A stretch of 64,000 bases of DNA, taken from NCBI GenBank assembly GCA_010015805.1, contig ML978127.1:310001-374000 (forward strand), read 5' to 3'. The DNA comes from Rhizodiscina lignyota. Lineage: Eukaryota; Ascomycota; Dothideomycetes; Aulographales; Rhizodiscinaceae. Shown piece after piece: positions 55,545-64,000 of this stretch. How positions within the stretch are numbered: the first letter of the stretch is position 1; each line of letters begins with the position of its first letter. The notes under the pieces were generated by a model, which was not told the DNA's origin, made no database searches, and saw only the letters and a list, made by a program, of their open reading frames with translations. Position numbers and translations under genes: made by a program.

Positions 55545-57029
55545 CGTTAAGGCGACTGAAGCTAAGCTGTGAAGAAACGCGGACGCCTACACATCGCCCA
55601 ACATAAGGATCAAGAGGCCAATTATTCTCCCAAAGAAATTTTTATAACTCCTCCATTGGACCCTCTTTCTTCCCAAAAACGTTGAGCGAGTATATCCTCG
55701 GCATATATGCTTTGAAATTGACTTCAGACTGAAAACTCCATGGCATTGTGCAGTACGCGCTGACAAATTGCAAATGGAGATGCAATAACGCGTGAGCACG
55801 TGCTGCGATCGGACGGATTCATAACCCGAGCGCGCGCGCTCTCTTCTTCTCTAACTCTCACCCAAGAAAATCTCGACAAGAAATATTGAAGAGCAAAAAG
55901 GAGGATTATTGCGGCATCGAAACCCTCATTTATTAAATAATACTTTAACATTCTTTCAACATCTCTCTTCGCTGGTGAAACGGTTGCATAAGGAAAGAAA
56001 ATCGATGACATTCTGAGATATCAATCGACATTGATCATAGTAGAATTTTGACTTGCCTAGTTCAATACTACGAGTCCCTTTCACGATGAAAGAGGCCGCT
56101 TGAGGGTTTACGTCCAAAATCTCCAATTACCTTTTCTTACCACCATTCTGCGGGTTTCGGCTAACAGGCTTAGTTCCGTAGAGTACAATGTAGACTTCGA
56201 AGGAAGACCGCATTTTGTTCGAATCCCAACTTTCTCTCTACCGAACGCTCTTCCATCGCGACGATAAATATCAGAAAGATTATCTGAACTGGAGAAAGTC
56301 GCAAATCAAGAATATGCTCCAGTCATATGCATATGACTACACCCATATTCTGTGCAGAGGACAGAATCATGCAAGATGCGAATACACATCTTTTTCAAGC
56401 GAGACATGTTATAGTGTGGAATATTCTCGCCCTGTCGAGAGATTCCTCCATGAGGATTACTCTCTTTCCTACTCTCGAGCATACGTGATGAGTACTTACC
56501 CAACTACTACTGCTCGAGCCGGATGGGATACGTGTTCTGGAACAGCATTCACTGCCTAGTCAAAGTAAGAATTGACTTTTTAATGAATTTGGAACGATGA
56601 TTTAACGATGGACAAGCGTCAATGTTGAGGGAGCGGTTCACCCAGATCGAAGCCTGCAGTTAATCAAATCATACTGTTTACAACCGGGCATATACTTATG
56701 AAGACCCAGGCCTGTCCAGCCTTGAAACAGGCTCATTTACAAATAGTATGGTCATGACTCGAGTTTCGCTTATATGTTGCGTTCTCGGCGGTCTTCAGGT
56801 ACCCCGCGTGACTGTGGCCTTCCCGATCCCCGGCTACATGCTCCCCTGACGCGATCGAACATATACCCGGTTTCCTGCACATGAACCCTTCTCCAGATTT
56901 TGAATAATCTCCAAGCCTTCCCCACATACGCGTGTTATCTGCACTTGGTGCTGATCGTTGGAATATCTTCTCGAATGTCCTGCTTGATCCTCTTTACGGT
57001 TTCTAAAAATCGTTTTATGAAATCGTATC
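55545..57029. other. Divergent intergenic region before the Zn2Cys6 regulator
   Basis: 1.49 kb between divergent genes. A plus frame at 56215-56559 begins at a TTG and has no family signal. It holds the epimerase and regulator promoters. No gene is supported. Confidence 0.5.
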
Positions 57030-59798
57030 ATGGCGAATTCTAGTGCTACTGGCCCAAAGAAGCATGTAACCACTGCTTGTACGTTTTGCCGACGAAGAAA
57101 GATCAAAGTGGGTCCCGATCTCCAGGTCGTATACGATGGATGAATGCTAACAAGGACGAAAGTGCGACGGGCGGACACCGATATGTTCGAATTGCGCGAC
57201 CAACAAGCGCGTATGCGAGTACAATTGCGAAGAGGACAAGAGAAAGTAGGCAACCCCAGCCTCTGAGGACCTGGCGAGGGAACCTTTCAATTCTGATTTA
57301 TGCAGTGAACTATTAAGCATATCAAGCTGACAACAGTCACAGAATATCTTATAAGAGGAGCCTAAACTCCCTGCTCGCACGTGTAAGGCTGTTGGAACAC
57401 TTGTTGGAAGAAAATGGCATAGTTGTGCCACCCGAAGAATACGATGTAAACCTCTCTCAAAGCCCGACGACTGCCAGAACGAGTTCCATCGCAGAAGAAA
57501 TTCCAAGTGGCGAAGACACCTTGGCCCAGAAGCACTCTCCCGCCGAGTCAAGTCCCACACAAGCCACGTTGGTATCGCTCCAACAAAGAGACGCCCCACT
57601 AGACGCAATCACAACGCCAGCCAATTTGCCAACTCCCCCATTCGATGCCGATTCCCAAGGTTCCCAATCAGATGCAGACAGCGTCACTGATGAACTGGCC
57701 GCTCAAATGGGAACATTGAAAATTGCTGAAGATGGACAACTCCGGTACTATGGACCGACATCGAATCTGCATATAGTCCATAACGGCATCTCATCTCTCG
57801 CCCGAGGGAACATCCGATCGGTGTCCGAAGAGGGACAGACCGCAATGCAAAAGCTCGGCGTTGGCCAACACGTCGATCCTGAAGTCGAAATGCATCTCAT
57901 CAAGCTGTATTTCGCTTGGGAAGACCCATCAATCCATGTCGTGGATGAAGAGATGTTCTACGAGGAGCGCGGTAAATGGGCCATGGGTGCCACTGACACT
58001 CCTTTTTATTCGGAAACCCTGAATAATGCCATTTGCGCCGTGGGAGCGAGCTTGAATACAGGCGTTAAACTCAGTGTGCCCGAACCCGCGGACGAGTTCT
58101 TCAGCGCAAGAGCTAAGGCTCTGCTTGAGATTGAGATGGACAGCCCATCGATTGCGACAGTCCAGGCTCTTGTGATTATGAGCGCTACTGAAGCAGCTTG
58201 CACAAGGGATGCAAGAGGCTGGCTCTATTGCGGTATGGCGGTGAGGCTGAGTGGTGATTTAGGTTTGCATCTCGATGTATCGGAACAGGTCAGCAAAGGC
58301 ATCTTTAGTCAACGTGATCTCGAAGCCAGGCGAACAACGTACTGGGGCGTATACATCCACGAAAGCATGTGGAGTCTTTACCTTGGACGCCCATGGTAAG
58401 CGCTCTGGTGTAAACATCAATTTAGAACCCGTGCTAATTTGCTCCGCGAGTTTAGGGGCATCTCTCATCAGAATATCACAATTGGTCTCCCCCGGCGTGA
58501 GCTAGATGCCGAGAAAAATAGACGATGGACGCCATACGGAAGCAGCACAGAGCGCCTTCAGATTAATAATGACATGAACTTGGACGATCCTGTTGAAGCA
58601 TACGGTGAAGCTTGTGTGTCGTTGTGTGAGTTAATGCGGAAGATCAACAGAACGCTGTAAGCGACATCTCTGACCTGTGAATCACGCATCCGCTAACATT
58701 TGGATGCAGATACTCCGGCCAGCGGACAAAAATATCTGCACTAATAACATTTGCCCAAGAGACACGGAGACACCTTTCGTTTTGGTTAGATTCACTGCCT
58801 CTAGAGTTGAAAATTAATACGACAGATCCGCAACGCATCTATGCTCCTCATGTTCTCCAGTTACAGTAAGTTGGTGACTGTCCCACGACGTCAGTAGTGT
58901 GCTAAATTACTTTAGTATGCAATACTATGCATTATGCATCTTCCTTGACCGTCCCTACTTCTCCCGCAACCTTCTTCGCGATCCCAGTCTTGCGCCCGCT
59001 TCCATCATTGAAGAGACGAGAAACGCTCGCACGCATTGCACTGCATCAGCCAGTTCTTTTGCACAGGTCCTGCGCCTGCTTCGAGAACAACACACGCTCC
59101 GACAAACGAATGTCCAGCTCGTCCACCTCATTTTCACTGCTTCTCTGATTCACGCCTACAATGCCTGCACGCTCACTCTATCAAAACGATCCAAAGGCAA
59201 CACCCATGATGCTCTGGACGACCTACAGACCTGTTGCCAGGCACTACGAGAAATGAGTCAGAGTTGGCAAAATGCAACTAGAGCTTTGGAGGTGATCATT
59301 TGCATCAAGCAAGCATGGCAAAGCAAAATCACCGTCCATCAAACACTATCGATGAAGCGGCCATTCCCTCGAGCGGGCGAAGATGATATTGACCATCCGA
59401 AGAGCCGCCAGAGAACTGGCGCTACGAACGTTTCTAAAATGCAATATGCTCTATTACCTCCATACCAACCGGAACTGGTGACAGACCATCCTGTCCCCGA
59501 GACCATTTCAGGGATGCTCGCGACAGCCTCCATGCCATTAGACAACCTACCAGGACCAGCAGATTCCGGCATGGAGGATGCAAGTCTGGAGTCATGCAGC
59601 TGGCAATACTTGAGCTTCGCAGAATCCGGACCTGGGCTCTCCGAAGCGGACGGAATGGGAATCCACGCAGACATCAACACATTGTTTCCAACTACAAGCG
59701 GTCAGGAGGACATGCTTTATCTTATGGAAACTTTTGATCCGCTTGATGACTTATTAGCTCTTGAAGGGCCAAATGCGTCAGAAATCCTGTCCCGATGA
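57030..59798 (+). CDS. Zn2Cys6 fungal transcription factor with fungal_trans domain
   Basis: Six exons: 57030-57107, 57163-57245, 57343-58395, 58456-58656, 58710-58865 and 58916-59798. Introns are 50-97 nt and the product is 817 aa. The zinc cluster is complete: cysteines 17, 20, 27, 34, 37 and 44, with intron 1 falling just before C27. A coiled coil (LARVRLLEHLLEENG) for dimerisation follows. The middle holds the fungal_trans region (GWLYCGMAVRLSGDLGLHLD, TYWGVYIHESMWSLYLGRPW, ALCIFLDRPYF). The C-terminus is acidic and could activate. Such proteins bind CGG half-sites and control nearby catabolic or biosynthetic genes. Its closest neighbours are the Baeyer-Villiger-type monooxygenase and the MFS transporter, which are candidate targets. 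Confidence 0.93.
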
Positions 59799-60096
59799 AA
59801 AATGTCATGCTCGAGGGTGACAAAGTAGTTGAGCGCCATCTACTCCGTATCGGGTCCAGTTTACATGAGTTTTGCTCTTCAACACAAGCGGGAGCGTCTC
59901 TGAAGGCCCGGTTCGAGACACTTCACACGATGGTGATTAAGAGTACACGGCTTTCATTGCGACAATTTGTATTGGCTGAAGAGGATATGCAGCCCGGTAG
60001 TTCAATATACTGCGGCTGTGGGTTAATCCTTTCGACAACCTTAAGGCCATGGTCGATCTGGAATGAATACGCATAATGTATAAAACTCGGCACTTG

Positions 60097-62016
60097 CTAA
60101 ACGAGCCTGACGCTACTCGAAGACACGGAAGAAAGGAAATTCTGGAACGTATCCAAGAATCTTTCCGGATAAACAAATGGCATCTTCTGCTGCGCCATAA
60201 TCATCCCAGCAAACAGCACGCCTACTACACCGAGCTTCGACATTGCACCCGCCTTCGCGTACCTATACAGTCTCCGCAAAAACCAAGTATAGTCGCCTCC
60301 ACTGAGCGTGTAACTCTTCCATTGCGGTACCCATGTTGCGTACCAGAAGTGAGCCGCTTTCCCCGGCCATGATGCGGAATTACGACCCGCGGAATTGATG
60401 TACCAGTTAGAACAGCCGGCGGAAAAGACGGCACCAGAGAGCTTCAACTGTTCGTCCATCTCGACTGCGAATTGCTCCTCTGCTGCAGCTTTTACCTCTA
60501 TTGTCCGTGCACGATGGTCTATGATGGGAGCGAAGAGCGTTTTGGCAATGTATTCGACTTGGACTTCGCTCGAATAGATAACGGAGTTATGGGCGGGAAA
60601 GGTATTTGGACCGAATCTGTGTTATTCGCGATCAGTAACTTGGAGAGCGAGGGGAAAAGGACGAGCAGGAACCTACAATATTGCGAAATTTGGAAAGTTG
60701 TGGACATACGTGCCCAAGTACGCTTGAGCACCTCTGTGTTTGTCCCATTGACGATGGATCTTCTCACCGTTCTTTCCCACCAGCTCGATCGTGGCGAGGA
60801 AGTTCTGCACTTGGAATCCAGTAGCAAGAACAATAACGTCGAACTCTTCGTGAATGCCGCTATCACTCACAATACCAGTCGGATCAATGCGTTTGATTCC
60901 CTCCGGGATCAACTCGACGTTCTTGCAATGCAGAGTCTTGAGGTAGTCCGGGTCGAATATTCTCCTCTTGCAGCCTAACTTAAAGTTAGTGAGCGCTTGA
61001 GTGAATCGAATGTATCTATCTGTACCAAGTGGGAATTCTGGGACTATGAAGTCATGGTATTCCTTCGGTGTCATCTTGTATATGTATTCCTTAGCATGTT
61101 GCTCAACTCCAGCTCTGTGCTCTTTCGATGCCTCTGTCGAACCGTATGTCTTTGCTAAGCTGTCGCTGTCGAGAAATAGACGCAAGCGTAGACAGCGTTG
61201 GACAAACGGGACGTACTTGAAGCAAAGCTTTTCGAAACTTGTAAAGGCTCGGTTTGGTCGCTCGTGATACCATTGGGGACTTCGAGCGTACTGTGTCACT
61301 TTCAGCACCTTCGGTTGTACTGCTGGAATTACTTGTGCAGCACTGCAGCCGTTCCCAATGACTGCCATACGCTTGCCCTTGTAGTCATACCCGTGTTCCC
61401 ATTGAGCTGTATGGAATATTCGTCCGTTGAAAGTGTCCATTCCAGGAAATTCGACGTTGCGAGGCTCAGAAATGCCGCCGACGGCAGAGACAAAGATTGT
61501 CGCTGACCGAGAAAACGCCAATCCAGTCTTCATGTCCTTCAGCTGTACGAGCCAGGTATTGCTTTCTGACATCCATTGCGCCCCGATACAACTGACTCCG
61601 CATTTAAAGTGTGGCCGTAGGTTGAACTTATCGACTGTGGCTTCCATGTCTGGCAACTGTGAGCTATTCCTCAAAGATCTGTTCATCACACGTCACGAAC
61701 TCACACTCAAGAATCTCGTTCTGTTCGCATAATTCTTTAGACCAGTTCGGATTAAGATTGAAGCTGAATGAGTAGAGATGACTCGGTACATCACAGCCGC
61801 AGCCTGGATAGGTGTTTCTTCTCCAGGTCCCGCCAACACCTTCAAGTTTCTCGAAGACCTGAATGATATGAGTAGGGCTCTTAACCTCCAATGCTCGTCG
61901 GGGAGACACACCTCGAAATTGTCGAATCCAAGTCGACACTTGAGCGTGTGCGCCAATGCTATTCCTGATGGGCCAGCACCTACTATAATGGCACTAGGTG
62001 TTGGAGGAGACGCCAT
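60097..62016 (-). CDS. Baeyer-Villiger-type flavin monooxygenase
   Basis: Four exons: 61912-62016, 61705-61858, 60677-61649 and 60097-60616. Introns are 53-60 nt and the product is 583 aa. The start MASPPTPSAIIVGAGPSG contains the FAD motif GAGPSG. The second dinucleotide site is MAVIGNGCSAAQV. Between them is FNGRIFHTAQW, matching the BVMO fingerprint FxGxxxHxxxW; the next residue is E rather than the usual P/D. ATGF comes late. The conserved block YPGCGCDVPSHLYSF is typical of steroid or ketone monooxygenases. A C-terminal hydrophobic segment (LGVVGVLFAGMIMAQ) may anchor it to a membrane. Such enzymes insert oxygen into ketones to give esters or lactones. It is divergent from the MFS gene and adjacent to the Zn2Cys6 regulator. 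Confidence 0.9.
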
Positions 62017-62770
62017 GATGAAGATGCTAAATTTTTGCTCTTTTTAAGGCAATATCACGGAGGCCCAACTCAGACAAGGACAGTTTCCTGATACCTGCGA
62101 ATTTCAAAAGGCAAGGAGATACACAGCTGCAAGATTGCAAGAAATGAACGAAGGCAGCAAAAAGAAAAAAGAAGGCAGGAATATCCCACGAATTCAACTT
62201 CGTCCAATACGATTTGAATAATTGAGCTCGAGCATATTCCGTTCTCGGCCATGCCTTTACCCCGGACTCAACGCGCACGGATACGATATGTCGTACGCTC
62301 CAAACCTAGCTCAGCTTCCGTCATACTCTTCCCGGTAGAGCGAAGATATGTCGCTACAGAGTACATGGAAATGGACTCCGTCCGCATTGTTTGGAAGAAG
62401 CGAAGTCAACGAGCGAATCAGACGCTGACGGGAAATGATTCCGCCTCTAACGAGATAGGGTTAAGCGGGTTCGCAGGGATTGAAGCCCATGGGCATATTG
62501 TGGAGTCTGGGGTTCATCGTCACCAACTTTACCACCCAGAATTATTCGGAAGATGGCATGAATCCTGACGCTCTCGGATCGATCGCGGCGAAAGACTAGA
62601 GACTAAGTGGCAGCCATGTTCATATATACTTCTCCGCATCATGCACTCTTTCCTTCCCCCCTCTCGGTACATATAGACTCGCTAGCATATCCATCGCTCC
62701 TCTGTTCTCTGTCCAAATCTTCACTGGATTCAAATCTCTTTGCTGAATTCTTTATTGTTTCGTAGTAGCG
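62017..62770. promoter_or_regulatory. Divergent promoter between BVMO and MFS genes
   Basis: 754 bp separating two start codons that face away from each other. Several CGG/CCG triplets occur (for example CCCCGGACTC near 62263 and CACGGATACG near 62277), the half-sites that Zn2Cys6 factors use. Shared control by the regulator at 57030 is plausible but not shown. Confidence 0.5.
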
Positions 62771-64000
62771 ATGGGAAAGAGTCTGCGTATCACTATATTG
62801 GACAGGTGGCTGAAGGGCCGTGTCCAATATAGACTTATGTCCTTGTGCTGCTCCTTGGTTAGACGCACCTTCGCTTTCCGGACAAGAGGTAGCTAACTGC
62901 TGTGCAGGCCTTTGCACTATACGGCTACGATGCAGGGGTCTTGGGCGGTGTTCAAAACACACAGCCCTTCTTGAGGGCTATCGGTGTACGACTGAATGAA
63001 TGGTTCTTGGAGCAATGACTAACGTGCGTAGAATCCAACGAATACTTACGCAGTCCCTATGGTTGCATCTTCATATGTTTTGGCGGCAACTGTTGTATCG
63101 ATGTGCGTTGTATTCATCGGTATGCCACTTGGTCGACGGGGCTGCATTCTTATGGGGGACTTGTGCGTTATCGTCGGTTCTGCGATTCAAGCGTCCGCCT
63201 GGTCTCTGCCTCATATTATTGTTGGACGTATTATTTGCGTATGATATCATCCCAACGTAATCCCACAGGGCATCAACTGACTTCCGCAGGGTTTCGGGAT
63301 CGGGGTATGAGTCTCTGCACACTGCCATTTGACCTGGAAATTCTAAACTCACTTTAGTTCATTTCGAGTACTGTGCCAACATACATGGTAAGGCTTTACG
63401 GATTTCAGCACCTGGGAGACAAATCCTGACGATTATTCAGGCCGAGATGAGTATTAAATCCAAAGAGCGCGGTCCCGAGGTTGCTGTTCAATGCGCCTGG
63501 CTTATCTCGGGTATTGCTGTTGCATACTGGATCGACTTCGGGTTCACAAGAATGGACAACCAAGTGTCTTGGGTATGTTCCCTTTCCCTGTGCGTGTTCT
63601 TAAATAACGGCAAATCAGCGCTTTCCAATCGCTGCGCAAGCCTTCTTCGCGATCACGTCCGGAGCGGGAATGCTGTGCTTGCCCGATACGCCAAGATGGT
63701 ATTACGCACGTAATCGCCTGTCAGAGGGTGACCAGGTCCTGTCTTCATTGTGGGGCCTGGAGGCGGAGCACCCGAACGTCCAGCATATGAAGAACGAAAT
63801 CTTGGCGAGTATCCAGGTCGAAGAGGAAGAGCAGAATAAGCTCAGCATCGTGAGCTTGTTCTGGGATAACACAGACCTGCGAGTTGGTCGCCGTATTCGA
63901 ATCTCTTTCCTGATTCTAAGTATTCAATAAATGATGGGTAAGATTTAAAAGGCCAACAGTAGCATGAGTTCCAGTGCTGACCACGGAAGGCATCAATATG
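62771..64000 (+). CDS. MFS sugar-type transporter (3' end outside window; in-frame stop)
   Basis: Modelled exons: 62771-?, 62908-62985, 63032-63238, 63290-63304 (15-nt microexon), 63358-63387, 63441-63572, 63619-63937 and 63990 onward. The N-terminus MGKSLRITIL fits hexose-transporter relatives, but the end of exon 1 is uncertain. Conserved segments are LYGYDAGVLGGVQ, the loop MPLGRRGCILMGD, FISSTVPTYMAEM, and LPDTPRWYYA in the usual PESPRWL place. At 63928-63930 a TAA sits where the family has a glutamine (SIQ-stop-MMG, then INM in the next exon). If real, it truncates the protein about halfway. It would import or export a sugar or small molecule for the neighbouring enzymes. Confidence 0.75.

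Noticed and set aside
56200-56240. T-loop-like TGTTCGAATCCC resembling a tRNA 3' half
   Set aside because: The bases flanking it do not form a five-pair T stem, and no matching acceptor or anticodon arm was found upstream.
56215-56559. 114-codon plus-strand frame rich in Tyr and Ser
   Set aside because: Begins at TTG, no signal peptide or family, and no splice sites linking it to other coding sequence.

Overview
The window is nuclear DNA of a filamentous ascomycete (Pezizomycotina). The evidence is many short GT-AG introns of about 46-107 nt, several with a GCTAAC/CTAAC-type branch site; fungus-specific families (Zn2Cys6 regulator, Pth11/rhodopsin-like receptors, a 7TM-RGS protein, Dfg5/Dcw1-type GH76 enzyme, fungal phospholipase B, MED7); and large intergenic spaces. 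No bacterial operon signals, CRISPR array, rRNA or convincing tRNA were seen. Exon boundaries were inferred by hand from splice signals, frame continuity and family conservation; nearly every multi-exon model closes in frame.

Region 1 (1-9.7 kb): two tandem RING-H2 paralogs (the first cut by the window edge), a metal-dependent amidohydrolase, a 237-bp MITE-like element, a 7TM protein with a C-terminal RGS domain and a rhodopsin-like membrane protein. Region 2 (9.7-13.5 kb) is gene-poor and looks AT-rich. It holds a metalloprotease-like gene broken by two frameshifts and the probable remains of a small secreted-protein gene. Region 3 (13.5-34.4 kb) is mostly conserved or secretory/cell-surface genes: an intact zincin-like paralog, a GFA-fold protein, a PAP2 lipid phosphatase, MED7, two tandem membrane-anchored proteins of unknown function (the first frameshifted by a 13-bp duplication), methylthioadenosine phosphorylase, a DUF3112-like membrane protein, phospholipase B, a GH76 cell-wall enzyme, a small secreted four-cysteine protein and a second Pth11-like receptor.

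Region 4 (36-64 kb) is dominated by oxidoreductases: D-amino-acid-oxidase-like, TauD dioxygenase, a flavin monooxygenase with an extra N-terminal domain, cytochrome P450, hotdog thioesterase, aromatic-type FAD monooxygenase, SDR, NAD-epimerase-like reductase, and a Zn2Cys6 regulator next to a Baeyer-Villiger-type monooxygenase that is divergent from an MFS sugar-type transporter. No PKS, NRPS or terpene cyclase is visible. The simplest reading is a catabolic or tailoring neighbourhood; whether it is one co-regulated cluster, and for what substrate, cannot be settled from sequence alone.

Several genes carry lesions: two frameshifts in the first zincin gene, a 13-bp tandem duplication in the first tandem-pair gene, a frame break in the triple-repeat DUF3820-like gene, and an in-frame TAA in the MFS gene. 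Each could be real decay or assembly error.
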